From positions 248,001 to 312,000 of the forward strand of contig CAVTEI010000003.1 in NCBI GenBank assembly GCA_963733765.1: a DNA stretch of 64,000 nucleotides. Reading direction: 5' to 3'. A program made the position numbers and the translations under genes. Shown in pieces: positions 25,382 through 34,291 of the stretch (position 1 is the first letter of the stretch; each line of letters begins with the position of its first letter). This DNA comes from DATKAS01 sp963733765. Lineage in GTDB: Bacteria > Actinomycetota > Acidimicrobiia > Acidimicrobiales > DATKAS01. The notes beneath the pieces are model-generated. The model ran no database searches. It was not told the origin of the DNA and saw nothing but the letters and a program-made list of their open reading frames with translations.

Positions 25382-26242
25382 GTGGACGTCCATGTCGTCG
25401 ACGGCACCTACGAGCTGTTCCGGCAGCACTTCGGCCGGCCCCAGCCGGGCCCTTACGGCGCGACCATCGGTGTCCTCGGATCGACGCTGGCACTGTTCGA
25501 GGATGGCGCGACCCACGTCGGCGTCGCCTCCGACCACATCATCGAGTCGTTCCGCAACGACTTGTGGCCGGGCTACAAGACGAGCGCGGGCATGCCGCCC
25601 GAGCTGCTCGCGCAGATCCCCGTGATGGAGGATGCACTCGCGGCGATGGGCGTCACGGTCTGGGCGATGGTCGAGTACGAGGCCGACGACGCGATGGGCG
25701 CGGCGGCCGCGCTCGCCGCCAAGGACGGTCGCGTGACACGCGTTTTCCTGTGCACCCCCGACAAGGACCTCGGCCAGTGCGTGGTCGGCACCCGCATCGT
25801 GCAGCTCGATCGACGCAAGGGCGTCGTGGTCGACGAGGACGGCGTGAGGGAGAAGTTCGGAGTCGGCCCGGCGTCGATCCCCGACTACTTGGCCCTTGTC
25901 GGTGACAGCGCCGACGGCTTCCCCGGCTTGCCCGGCTTCGGCGCGAAGACCGCGTCGGCGATCCTGGCGCGCTATCCCCACCTCGAGGACATCCCGCCTG
26001 TCGGTGCGAAGTGGGAGATCCCCGGACTGCGCCATGTCCCCCGCCTCGCCGAGACGCTCGCCGAGAACCTCGAACTCGCATACCTCTTCCGCCGCATCGC
26101 CACCATCGAGTGCGATGTCGAGGTCGGCGCCGTCGACGAATGGTTGTGGCGCGGTCCCACGCCTGGCTTCGCCGCCACCTGCGAGGAGCTCGGCAGCAAG
26201 AGCCTCGCCGGCCGCGCGGCGCGCGCCGGCAAGGGCCGCTGA
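25382..26242 (+). CDS. 5'-3' exonuclease (Pol I N-terminal/FEN-like)
   Basis: A 286-residue stand-alone PIN-like 5'-nuclease. It opens MDVHVVDGTYELFRQHFG with the first catalytic Asp, then has YEADDAMGAAAA and TPDKDLGQCV for the metal-binding acidic cluster, followed by the helix-hairpin-helix DNA-binding region GDSADGFPGLPGFGAKTA. The polymerase domain of Pol I is absent, as in other short exonucleases of actinobacteria. It could remove RNA primers or flaps in repair; LigC and Prim-Pol genes lie a few kilobases away. Confidence 0.92.
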   Translation: MDVHVVDGTYELFRQHFGRPQPGPYGATIGVLGSTLALFEDGATHVGVASDHIIESFRNDLWPGYKTSAGMPPELLAQIPVMEDALAAMGVTVWAMVEYEADDAMGAAAALAAKDGRVTRVFLCTPDKDLGQCVVGTRIVQLDRRKGVVVDEDGVREKFGVGPASIPDYLALVGDSADGFPGLPGFGAKTASAILARYPHLEDIPPVGAKWEIPGLRHVPRLAETLAENLELAYLFRRIATIECDVEVGAVDEWLWRGPTPGFAATCEELGSKSLAGRAARAGKGR

Positions 26243-26259
26243 CCGCTACCGCAGCCGAC

Positions 26260-27060
26260 CTAGCGCAACACGGCCTGCGCCTGAACGACCCGGTACCGCG
26301 AGGTGACGGTGGGTCCGGGCACCGACGAGATCGTCCCGAATCTGACAGCCGCGCCCGTCTCGTTCACGAGGGCCCACTCGGCCATCCACACCACACGGAC
26401 GGTGAGCTCGTGGGTGCCCGATCGCCGAAACACGAACGGCCCGACCGCGTCGAGCGGCGCTCCCGGCACCGGGCTGAGGCTCACGGGCTGCCTCTCTCCG
26501 TCGATCCTCACCTCGACGGCCACGGGCCTCGCGACCGCGTGCAGCTTGTATCCCCCTACCGCCGCGGAGACCAGACGCTCGTCGGGCATCGCCACGTGCA
26601 ACCAAGTCCGCAGCCCAACGAGGCCTCGCACCTTCGGGTCGAAGCCTGCGGTCGGAAGCTCGAGTCGCGCCGCTTCGCGTACTCGAGCCGAGGCAGCGAG
26701 GCGCGCCTCCGCGGCGTCGACAGTGCTGGACTCGCACTGCGCGACGAGCGTGTCTTGTCCGCCGTCGCGACGCGTGCCGGTCATCGTGACGTACACGTCG
26801 CCAGCGCCGGCACACTGGCCGCCGGGTGGGGCGTGCGCCACGGTGACCATGACGTATTTGTCCGGGTCGACGAAACGGTCGTCGTCGACATCGCGCACCG
26901 GCCCGTGATCGGACGCCGTCTCCACCGAGAGCAGCGCCTCGACCGAGGTCGGCCGGAGGTGGACCTCGTCCTGCCATGCCTCGACCGCGCCCACGGGCGC
27001 TTCCATCGTCGCGACGCTCACCATCCCCATGAGCGTGGCGCCCACCGTCACTCCCAACAT
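26260..27060 (-). CDS. Secreted protein of unknown function
   Basis: From the ATG at 27060 the protein begins with a hydrophobic signal region (MLGVTVGATLMGMVSVATMEA) and is then soluble for about 240 residues, with three Cys and beta-rich stretches (TWLHVAMPDE, VEVRIDGERQPVSLSPVPG). I do not recognise a domain. The upstream extension to 27150 is Arg-rich because of a 9-bp tandem repeat and is unlikely to be translated. Convergent with the exonuclease gene. Confidence 0.6.
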   Translation of the reverse strand: MLGVTVGATLMGMVSVATMEAPVGAVEAWQDEVHLRPTSVEALLSVETASDHGPVRDVDDDRFVDPDKYVMVTVAHAPPGGQCAGAGDVYVTMTGTRRDGGQDTLVAQCESSTVDAAEARLAASARVREAARLELPTAGFDPKVRGLVGLRTWLHVAMPDERLVSAAVGGYKLHAVARPVAVEVRIDGERQPVSLSPVPGAPLDAVGPFVFRRSGTHELTVRVVWMAEWALVNETGAAVRFGTISSVPGPTVTSRYRVVQAQAVLR

Positions 27061-27097
27061 GCGCCGCGCTCCATCGCACCCGTCCCACGTCCACAAC

Positions 27098-27123
27098 CTC
27101 CGCCGTCTCCGCCGTCTCCGCCG
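27098..27123. repeat. Tandem repeat of TCCGCCGTC (about three copies)
   Basis: Three adjacent 9-bp units upstream of the secreted-protein gene. They create a poly-Arg artefact in the minus-strand frame. Confidence 0.7.
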
Positions 27124-27218
27124 AACTTGCTGAGAAGTGCGGAGCAGCATACCGGATCAGGATGGGCGGAAATCCACTGAAGTATCCGAAGACGGCGCTC
27201 GTCGCTCCCGCACGCGTA

Positions 27219-27234
27219 GTTCACCCGGATGAAC
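27219..27234. promoter_or_regulatory. Inverted repeat upstream of the ammonium transporter
   Basis: GTTCA-CCCGGA-TGAAC, a perfect 5-bp inverted repeat with 6-nt spacing, 75 bp before the amt start. GAAAC occurs twice just downstream (CAGAAACGCTGCGGAAACA). The size fits a nitrogen regulator site, but it does not match the GlnR consensus closely. Confidence 0.35.
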
Positions 27235-27308
27235 GAAGGCAGAAACGCTGCGGAAACAAGTTGGCGTGAATCTGTCAGCTGTCCCGTAGGCGAGGAGGAG
27301 CTCGACGC

Positions 27309-28559
27309 ATGGATACCGGAAACACCGCCTGGGTGTTGGCGGCCACGGCACTGGTCTTGTTCATGACGCCAGGCCTGGCCCTCTTCTACGGAGGCATGGT
27401 CCGCGGCAAGAACGTGCTCGGCATGCTCATGCAGAACTTCTTCGCGATGGGCATCCTCGGCGTGCTCTGGCTCGCGGTGGTGTTCAGCTTGGCGTTCGGC
27501 GACGCCGGCAACGGCGGGTTCATCGGCAACTTCGAGTTCGCATGGATGAAGGACGTCGGACCTGCACTGCTCAGCGAGTCGCAGCCCGACAACTTCCTCG
27601 CGTTCCTCACCATCCCGTTCGTGCTGTTCTGCGCGTTCCAGATGACGTTCGCGATCATCACGCCCGCGCTGATCACTGGAGCGACGGCGGACCGCATGAA
27701 GTTCTCGGCGTATGCCGTGTTCATCTCGGTCTGGCTCGTTCTCGTGTATGCCCCGATCGCCCACATGGTCTTCGCAGGTGGGTGGCTCGCTGAGCAAGGT
27801 GCGCTCGACTTCGCCGGCGGCGCGGTCGTGCACATCAACGCCGGCGCCGCGGCACTGGCGATGGTGATCATCCTCGGAGCCCGTCGCGGCTATCCCGAGC
27901 GGCCGATGCCGCCGCACAGCCTGCCGCTCACGATGATCGGCACCGGCATCCTGTGGTTCGGGTGGGCAGGCTTCAACGCTGGATCCGCGCTCGCGGCCGA
28001 CGGCATCGCCGCTCAGGCGATCATGAACACGTTCGTCGCCGCCTCCGCCGCGATGCTCGGATGGCTCCTCGTCGAGCGGTTGCGGGCCGGTCACGCCACG
28101 ACGTTGGGCGCGGCCTCCGGCGCCGTCGCGGGCCTCGTCGCGATCACGCCGTGCGCAGGGTTCGTCGGCGGAATGGCACCGGTGTACATCGGGCTCGCTG
28201 CCGGCGTCGTCTGCTACCTCGCGCTCGGCATCAAGAAGGCCGCAAAGCTGGACGACAGCCTCGACGTCATCGCCGTTCACCTCGTCGGGGGCCTTCTCGG
28301 TTCGCTCTTGCTCGGCTTCTTCGCGGACGCCGCGATCAATCCGGCCGTGGTCAACGAGGGTGTGTTCCTGGGTGGCGGCGCCGAGCTGCTCGGCGACCAG
28401 GCTCTCGCCTCGGGAGTGACGCTCGTCTACTCGTTCGCCGTGAGCCTCATCATCGGGCTCGCCATCCACAAGACGATGGGCCTGAGGGTCACGCAATCGC
28501 AGGAAGAGGAAGGGCTCGACCTCAGCCAGCACCGAGAGACCGCGTACTCGACGGCCTGA
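27309..28559 (+). CDS. amt: Ammonium transporter (Amt/MEP/Rh)
   Basis: A 416-residue membrane channel with 11 helices expected. Landmarks are MTPGLALFYGGMVRGKN, FQMTFAIITPALITGATADR (outer Phe gate region), the DFAGGAVVHINAGAAAL motif with the first pore His and DVIAVHLVGGLLGSLL with the second. A strong ribosome site GAGGAGGAG precedes the ATG. No glnK follows directly; the next gene is a polymerase, so PII control cannot be read from the context. Confidence 0.96.
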   Translation: MDTGNTAWVLAATALVLFMTPGLALFYGGMVRGKNVLGMLMQNFFAMGILGVLWLAVVFSLAFGDAGNGGFIGNFEFAWMKDVGPALLSESQPDNFLAFLTIPFVLFCAFQMTFAIITPALITGATADRMKFSAYAVFISVWLVLVYAPIAHMVFAGGWLAEQGALDFAGGAVVHINAGAAALAMVIILGARRGYPERPMPPHSLPLTMIGTGILWFGWAGFNAGSALAADGIAAQAIMNTFVAASAAMLGWLLVERLRAGHATTLGAASGAVAGLVAITPCAGFVGGMAPVYIGLAAGVVCYLALGIKKAAKLDDSLDVIAVHLVGGLLGSLLLGFFADAAINPAVVNEGVFLGGGAELLGDQALASGVTLVYSFAVSLIIGLAIHKTMGLRVTQSQEEEGLDLSQHRETAYSTA

Positions 28560-28604
28560 CCCGCACCTTCGTTGGCCACCGCTCCGGCCTGACAGGCTGG
28601 GGCG

Positions 28605-29632
28605 GTGGCCACGAAAGGCGCTCACGTCGACATCGAGGTCGACGGCCGCACCGTCAAGGTGTCGAACCCCGACAAGGTCTTCTTCACCGAGCGCAGCGAG
28701 ACCAAGCTCGACCTCGTCAACTACTACCTCGCGGTCGGACAAGGCGCGCTGAAGGGCGTCTACAGCCGGCCCACCGTGATGAAGCGCTACCCGAACGGCG
28801 CGGAAGGTGAGTTCTTCTTCCAGAAGCGGGTGCCCAACAGCCGGCCCGATTGGCTGCAGACCGTCACGGTCGCATTCCCGAGCGGGAGGACCGCGACCGA
28901 GCTTTGTCCCGTCGACGTCGCTCACCTCATCTGGGCGGTGAACCTCGGCTGCCTCGACCTCAACCCGTGGCCGGTCCGTCGGTGGGACGTCCACCATCCC
29001 GACGAGCTGCGCGTCGATCTCGATCCGCAGCCCGGCGTCGCGTTCTCGGCCGTGCGCACGGTGGCGATGCACGTCCGTGATGTGCTGGCCGAGCACGGCA
29101 TGCAGGGCTACCCGAAGACATCGGGATCACGTGGCATCCACGTGAACGTTCGCATCGTCGCCAGCTGGGGGTTCGACGACGTGCGCCGCGCCGCGCTCGC
29201 CCTCGCTCGTGAAGTCGAACGGCGCATCCCCGAGATCGCGACGTCGAAATGGTGGAAGGAAGAGCGTGGTGAGCGCGTGTTCCTCGACTACAACCAGAAC
29301 GCGCGTGACCGCACTGTCGCGTCGGCGTACTCAGTGCGCCGCGAACCGGTCGAGCCTTGGTGTCGTGCCCGATCACCTGGGACGAGGTGCCCGACGTCGA
29401 GCTGCAGGACTTCAACCTCGTGACCGTCCCGGCGCGCTACGCGGCTCTGGGTGATCCGGGTGCGGGCATCGACGAGCCGTCGTTCTCGCTGGAGCCGCTG
29501 CTCGAGCTCGCTGAGCGCGATCAGCGCGAGGGGCTCGGCGACGCGCCATGGCCTCCGCACTTCAAGAAGCAACCCGGGGAGGCCCGACGAGTCGCGCCGA
29601 GCCGAAAGGCGGACCGACCCGACGATGGCTAA
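28605..29632 (+). CDS. LigD-type primase-polymerase (Prim-Pol), one frameshift
   Basis: Stand-alone polymerase of the archaeo-eukaryotic primase fold, about 342 residues. Signature parts: KVSNPDKVFFTE, RVPNSRPDW, the metal-binding Asp pair in RVDLDPQPGV, the substrate loop KTSGSRGIHVNVRI and the conserved DYNQNARDRTVASAYSVR. The frame changes near 29355; the second segment continues VSCPITWDEVPDVELQDFN, the expected C-terminal part, so one base of a TT run is probably missing. The enzyme adds nucleotides, often ribonucleotides, in gap or break repair. It lies convergent to the ligC operon; mycobacterial Prim-PolC and LigC act together in excision repair. Confidence 0.88.
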
Positions 29633-29728
29633 TCGGCGGCGCAGTGCGCCGTCGGGTGTGCGAAGAACCGATTGCCGAGCAAAGCGAGCCGAGCCGATCG
29701 AAGCGAAGCGGAGAGCGGCGAGGATGCA

Positions 29729-31025
29729 CTAAGGAACGAGCACCGGTGCGAGCGTCGTCGCCGGGCTGTTGAGCGGCGGCATCGTGTGGGGGATGCGGGT
29801 CGGCCGCGCCGAGAGCGCTGTCGGCGCACGCGGGGCTTCCCGGGGCCGGAACGCAAACATGCGCGCGATGCCACCGGCTTGGGGCTCATAGGCGACCACC
29901 CGGTCGGACGTGTCGCGCACGAGCAACGCGCCGCCAGCCGACCAGGTCATCGCGACCGGAGCAGTCGACCGGATGTCGGGCGTGGCGACGGGCCCTGGCG
30001 AGGGCGCGGGGCGCCCAGGGATGCGGCGGGGCGGGTCGAGGTCGACCACGGTGACACCGTGGACGACCGCGCCGGCACCGCCGCCCGGCCAGCTTCCCGT
30101 GATCGCGAGCGCAAGGAAGCGGCCGTCCGGCGAGAACGTGCCCGGCACGCTCGGGTCGTGGTTGGAGATCCCGTTGACCACCCGCATGACGCCGTCTCGG
30201 CGCACATAGATCCCGCACGACTCGCACCCATTGCGTATCCACGCGATCCGGTTCTCGCCGGCAGCGACGAGCGTTGCCGCGCGCGAGGAACTCGGTCGTG
30301 CGGGTCGCAGGATCCCACGTCACCAACTCGTAGGGCTCGGAGAGATCCGTTCTCACGGACAGCACCAGCTCGCCGCCCGCGACCCCGACGACCGACGAGT
30401 TGTCAGGCAGCGCGATGAATCCGGTCGCGAGCTGGGGTGGCACGGTGCCGTCGACGGGCATCTCTTTCACCGCTGACTCCCCGTCGATCACGCCCGTGAG
30501 CCAGACCCGGCGCGGATCCTGCGAAGGGAACACCGCGCGGGCGCTGCCGAGGTCGATGCCTTCCGGGTACATGCGCGAGTAGGCGCGCACGAGGCCATTG
30601 GTGAGGGTGACCACGGTGGCGGGCGGTCGCGCGACGTATCCAGCGATCGTGTCGGGGGCTTCGGCGACGTCGACCTCGAACGCGCCACCCTCCGAGAGCA
30701 CGAGCAGCGCGGTCGCATCGGAGGAGATGAGCACAGCGGGGTAGGCACGCCGTTGCGCTTCGGCAGCCCGGCGCGCGGTGGGCACCGTCGTCGGCGCCGG
30801 CGGGAAGAGCGTGCTCGGCGACGGGGGCACGGTCACCTGTGCGGCGGTGTTCGCGCTCGACCCTTGACCGGTCGCCACGATCGCTCCCGCGACGAGGATG
30901 CCGACGAGCGCGACCGGCCACCACCGCTTCGACTTCACCTCGACGGTGTGCGCTCTCGGCGACGGCTCTTCTTCGTCGAGGGTGATGAGCTCGAGCTCGG
31001 GCAGGCCGCTGGCGCGGGACCGCAT
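29729..31025 (-). CDS. Membrane-anchored propeller-like protein, second of a pair, one frameshift
   Basis: The N-terminus (LPELELITLDEEEP) is cytoplasmic, followed by one membrane helix (WWPVALVGILVAGAIVATGQG) and a Pro/Thr linker. The rest looks like TolB/WD40-type blades: SDATALLVLSEGGAFEVDV, GYVARPPATVVTLTNGLV, FSPDGRFLALAITG and MTWSAGGALLVRDT. The frame shifts near 30270, between GNARRC in one frame and MRVVNGISNHDPSVPGTF in another. Its ATG overlaps the stop of the gene before it (TGATG). Function unknown; it resembles the preceding gene in layout. Confidence 0.7.
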
Positions 31026-31963
31026 CACCGTGGCTCGGTCCAGTTCTCGACGGCGATCCTTCGAGTTGGGCCGAGCTCCGGGTTGTACTCGGTCACACCG
31101 CGAGCGCCGAGCAGGTAGAGATTCGAGTCGCTGGACCACGCCATCGCGAGCGCGTCCTCCCCGCTCACAGCCCGGAGCGGGAAGACCGTGCCGCGCTCCA
31201 GATCCGCGATGGCGACGCCGTCGTACGGCCGGTGCTCCTGCGCGTACCGGATGACGATCCACCGACCGCTCGGCGAAAACCAGCCCCGCGACACCGGTTG
31301 AAAGCCGGCGAACGACTCGATGACCTGCACGAGCTGTCCCTCGCTGGAGCTGATACGCAAGGCGCAGTCGGTGCACTCGCCTTCGACCGTCGCGATCCGG
31401 TTCTCCGACGCCGCAACGAACCGACCGGCGTCGTCGACGACTTCGAGGCGCGCGCCGCCGCCCCAGATCTCCACTGGAGGCCCGGCGCTCGACGAGGGGA
31501 CGAGCACGATCGAGCGATCGAGCACGGCGACCGGCCGGCGGCCGGAAGGCAAGCCGCCGAGCGCCGGAGCCACGACATTCGGCGTGGCGACGGCGAGCGG
31601 GTTGATCGCTTCCTCAGAACGGGTCGCGAGGCGGAGCGCTCGACCGCGTGGGTCGACGACGACGATGTGGCCCGACACCTCGTCGGTCATCACGACACTG
31701 AACGCCGCGTTCGGCCACTCCTCGTCACCTCGGACTGCGCTCGGCTCGGGCGCCGGTGCCGCCAGAGGAGCGGACGTCGTCGTCGGCGCTGCCTCCTCCG
31801 CGGGCCTGCCACCACGCCCACTCGCGACGATCGCCGCGACGAGCGCGACGGCACCGACGATCAACACCCATGGCGACCCTCCGGTGTCGACCCGTTCGCT
31901 TGTCGCCTCCCCGTCCGGCGTGCTCACGTCGAGCAGCTCCACGTCGGGAAGGACGAAGGTCAC
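31025..31963 (-). CDS. Membrane-anchored propeller-like protein, first of a pair
   Basis: 312 residues from a GTG that overlaps the ligC stop (GTGA). The N-terminal cytoplasmic tail (LPDVELLDVSTPDG) parallels LPELELITLDE in the next gene, then a single helix (WVLIVGAVALVAAIVASG) and an extracytoplasmic domain with repeated strands: VMTDEVSGHIVVVDPRG, GWFSPSGRWIVIRYAQE and MAWSSDSNLYLLGARG. Two Cys in GECTDCALRIS may form a disulfide. The start upstream of 31963 is not supported. Its coupling to a DNA ligase gene is surprising, and its function is unknown. Confidence 0.75.
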   Translation of the reverse strand: MTFVLPDVELLDVSTPDGEATSERVDTGGSPWVLIVGAVALVAAIVASGRGGRPAEEAAPTTTSAPLAAPAPEPSAVRGDEEWPNAAFSVVMTDEVSGHIVVVDPRGRALRLATRSEEAINPLAVATPNVVAPALGGLPSGRRPVAVLDRSIVLVPSSSAGPPVEIWGGGARLEVVDDAGRFVAASENRIATVEGECTDCALRISSSEGQLVQVIESFAGFQPVSRGWFSPSGRWIVIRYAQEHRPYDGVAIADLERGTVFPLRAVSGEDALAMAWSSDSNLYLLGARGVTEYNPELGPTRRIAVENWTEPR

Positions 31964-33042
31964 GACCCGGAGCCTCCGAACACGCTCGCGAGCTCGAGCG
32001 GTGCGGCGACCTCGAGCTGGTCGTAGGTGCATGAGCTCGGCTCACGGTCCGGGCGCCACCGCACGAACGACGTGGCGTGGCGGAACCGCCGGCCTTGCAG
32101 CTGGTCGAACTGCACCTCGGCGACACGCTCGGCACGAACGGCCGTCCACGACAGATCCTTCTTCGCGTTCCAACGGCTCACGGCACCCGGCATGCGACGC
32201 CCCTCGGCCTGTTCGCGCTCGACCGCTTCCGCCCAACCCTGCCACGGGTGGCCATCGAGCGCACCGTCGAGCAACGGGCGCAGCTCCTCGAGAAGCTCGC
32301 GGCGGCGCTTCGCCGTGAAGCTCGAGGCGACGCCAACGTGCTGCAGGTCACCGCTGTCGTCATAGAGGCCGAGAAGCAGCGAGCCCACGCCGTTCCCGTC
32401 CTTGTGGATTCGGTACCCCGCGACGACACAATCCGCGGTGCGGCGATGCTTCACCTTCACCATGACGCGCTCACCGGGACGGTACGGAAGGTCGGCGCGC
32501 TTCGCGACAACACCATCGAGACCCGCCCCCTCGAAGCGACTGAACCAGTCTTTTGCGGTCGCGATGTCGGTCGAGATCGGCGTGACGAAGATCGGCGGCC
32601 GTGTGGTCGTGACCGACTCGAGCATCGCTCGCCGTTCGGAGAGCGGGAGCTCCGTCAGGTCACGATCGCCGACCGCGAGAAGATCGAACGCGACGAACGA
32701 CGCGGGGGTCTCGGCGGCCAGCTTCTGCACCCGACTGTCCGCAGGGTGGATGCGCTGCAGGAGGGCGTCGAAGTCCAATCCCACCGCGCCGGGGATCAGG
32801 ATCTCGCCGTCGATCACACACCGGGCCGGGAGATGGCTGCACACGGCGGCTACGACTTCCGGGAAGTAGCGCGTGAGCGGGCGCTCGTTGCGGCTGCCCA
32901 GCTCCACCTCATCGCCGTCGCGGAACACAATGCAACGAAAGCCATCCCACTTCGGCTCGTAGATCCAGCCCTCACCCTCGGGAAGCTCGTCGGCGGCCTT
33001 GGCGAGCATCGGCGCGACAGGCGGCATCACGGGGAGGCGCAC
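31960..33042 (-). CDS. ligC: ATP-dependent DNA ligase, LigC type
   Basis: 360 residues from GTG 33042 (an ATG at 33027 is also possible). Motif I with the adenylated lysine is YEPKWDGFRCIVF (KWDG), motif III is VAFDLLAVG, motif IV is LDGVVAKRADLPYRPGER and motif V is MVKVKHRRTADCVVAGY. The C-terminal OB fold follows, ending RRFRHATSFVRWRPD. Size fits LigC rather than LigD, which carries extra polymerase and nuclease domains. A weak -10 (AATGCT) lies 6 nt before GTG 33042. Together with the Prim-Pol gene downstream it points to a LigC/Prim-Pol repair pair. Confidence 0.93.
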   Translation of the reverse strand: MRLPVMPPVAPMLAKAADELPEGEGWIYEPKWDGFRCIVFRDGDEVELGSRNERPLTRYFPEVVAAVCSHLPARCVIDGEILIPGAVGLDFDALLQRIHPADSRVQKLAAETPASFVAFDLLAVGDRDLTELPLSERRAMLESVTTTRPPIFVTPISTDIATAKDWFSRFEGAGLDGVVAKRADLPYRPGERVMVKVKHRRTADCVVAGYRIHKDGNGVGSLLLGLYDDSGDLQHVGVASSFTAKRRRELLEELRPLLDGALDGHPWQGWAEAVEREQAEGRRMPGAVSRWNAKKDLSWTAVRAERVAEVQFDQLQGRRFRHATSFVRWRPDREPSSCTYDQLEVAAPLELASVFGGSGS

Positions 33043-33048
33043 GCGGCC

Positions 33049-33054
33049 AGCATT
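33049..33054 (-). promoter_or_regulatory. Weak -10-like box (AATGCT) of ligC
   Basis: Six nt before GTG 33042 on the minus strand. It departs from TAnnnT at the first base, so the call is tentative. Confidence 0.3.
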
Positions 33055-33115
33055 GTCCACTTGGCGGCGGAGCGTGCAGCGCCTGTTGCTTCGGTGGCTG
33101 CGCGAGGGTAAAGAC

Positions 33116-33760
33116 ATGCCTGAACCCATGGGACCGCCCACGATCCGGGTGGCGGCCACCGGCGAAGCGACCGGGCGGCCCGACCGCTTGACCATCGATC
33201 TCGGAGTCGTCTGTCGCGCTCCGACCGCCCGGCAAGCCCTGGGCCGTGCCAACGAGCGCGCCGCCGAGCTCATCGAGCTGCTGGGGCGGGAAGGCATCGC
33301 GAAGAACGACATCGCGACGCGATCGATCTCGATCCATCCGCACTACGACGACAAAGGCAAGGTCGCCGGCTACGAGGCCTCGAACGATGTCGTCGTGGTG
33401 CTGCACGACTTGGCGCGCGCGGGCGAGGTCATCGATGCGGCTGCGGGCGCGGTCGGCGACGACATCCGCATGGGCGCGCTCACTTTCGGCATCGAGGATC
33501 CGGGTGAGTTGCTCGCCGACGCTCGCCGTGAAGCGGTGGAGAAGGCGACGAGGCAGGCATCCGAGCTTGCGCTCGCCGCGGGCGTGACGCTCGGTCCGAT
33601 CCGATCGATCGTCGAAGGACCCGCGGGGCCGTTGCCGGGTCCCCGTCCGATGATGCGCGCGATGGCCGCCGCCGAAGCCGTGCCACTCGAACCCGGGAGT
33701 CAGCGGCTCTCGGTGACCGTCGAGATCGAGTGGCAGATCGCCGGCACGCCCGCGACTTGA
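33116..33760 (+). CDS. SIMPL-domain (DUF541) protein
   Basis: 214 residues of the SIMPL/DUF541 family: IRVAATGEATGRPDRLTIDLGV at the N-terminus, DIATRSISIHPHYDDKGKVAGYEASNDV in the middle and RREAVEKATRQASELALAAG later. No signal peptide is evident, although many members are periplasmic. The role is not established; related proteins have been linked to oxidative stress and signalling. ATG 33116 is chosen because it follows GAGGG and the family motif starts 8 residues later. Divergent from ligC. Confidence 0.88.
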   Translation: MPEPMGPPTIRVAATGEATGRPDRLTIDLGVVCRAPTARQALGRANERAAELIELLGREGIAKNDIATRSISIHPHYDDKGKVAGYEASNDVVVVLHDLARAGEVIDAAAGAVGDDIRMGALTFGIEDPGELLADARREAVEKATRQASELALAAGVTLGPIRSIVEGPAGPLPGPRPMMRAMAAAEAVPLEPGSQRLSVTVEIEWQIAGTPAT

Positions 33761-33806
33761 CCGCCAGCGCGCCCGAAAGGGCGCGCTCCGCGTCGAGTCC
33801 GCGGCG

Positions 33807-34262
33807 TCAGGCCAAACGCTTCGCCATGCAGCGGCTCCATGGGGCGTGCTCGTAGACGCCCCAGCACCGAATGAGCTCGTAGCCCGCCGAGGCGTAGAGC
33901 GCGAGGGCTTCAGGCTGCAGGGCGCCGGTTTCGAGACGGAGCTCGCGGTATCCCCGATCGCGGGCCTCGGACTCGACGCGAGCGAGCACGAGCCGAGCGA
34001 CGCCGCAGCGTCGCTCCTCAGGCAGGACGTACATGCGCTTCACCTCGCCGATGCCGTCGTCGAAGTGCTTGAGCCCCCCGCATCCGATGGCAGCGTCGTC
34101 CTGGAACACGACGAAGAAGATCCCCGAGGGCGGCGCAAGGTCGTCGGCGGATGGCGCGTCGTCGTCCTCCGCGTCGTATCGCGATCGCAGCTCGTCGAGC
34201 AGCGCGTCGACGAGCGACAGACCGGGCTCGACGTCGATGCGGCCCTCGACCACCCGGATCAC
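33807..34262 (-). CDS. GNAT-family N-acetyltransferase
   Basis: 151 residues. The acetyl-CoA-binding motif A is EVKRMYVLPEERRCGVARLVL (R/Q-x-x-G-x-G/A region), and the C-terminal motif B is ALALYASAGYELIRCWG. It probably acetylates a small amine or a protein N-terminus; the acceptor is unknown. A GTG start lies 29 bp from the divergent carboxylase start, a tight interval for two promoters. Confidence 0.88.
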   Translation of the reverse strand: MIRVVEGRIDVEPGLSLVDALLDELRSRYDAEDDDAPSADDLAPPSGIFFVVFQDDAAIGCGGLKHFDDGIGEVKRMYVLPEERRCGVARLVLARVESEARDRGYRELRLETGALQPEALALYASAGYELIRCWGVYEHAPWSRCMAKRLA

Positions 34263-34279
34263 CGCGACATGGTGCCCGG

Positions 34280-34285
34280 TAGTCT
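34280..34285 (+). promoter_or_regulatory. Leaderless -10 box (TAGTCT) of the carboxylase gene
   Basis: Six nt before the ATG at 34292, preceded by CCCGG as at dnaX. Confidence 0.6.
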
Positions 34286-34291
34286 GCGGCC

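Noticed and set aside
26260..27150. Arg-rich extension of the secreted protein (run of about nine Arg)
   Set aside because: It is the translation of the TCCGCCGTC tandem repeat; the internal ATG at 27060 gives a normal signal peptide.
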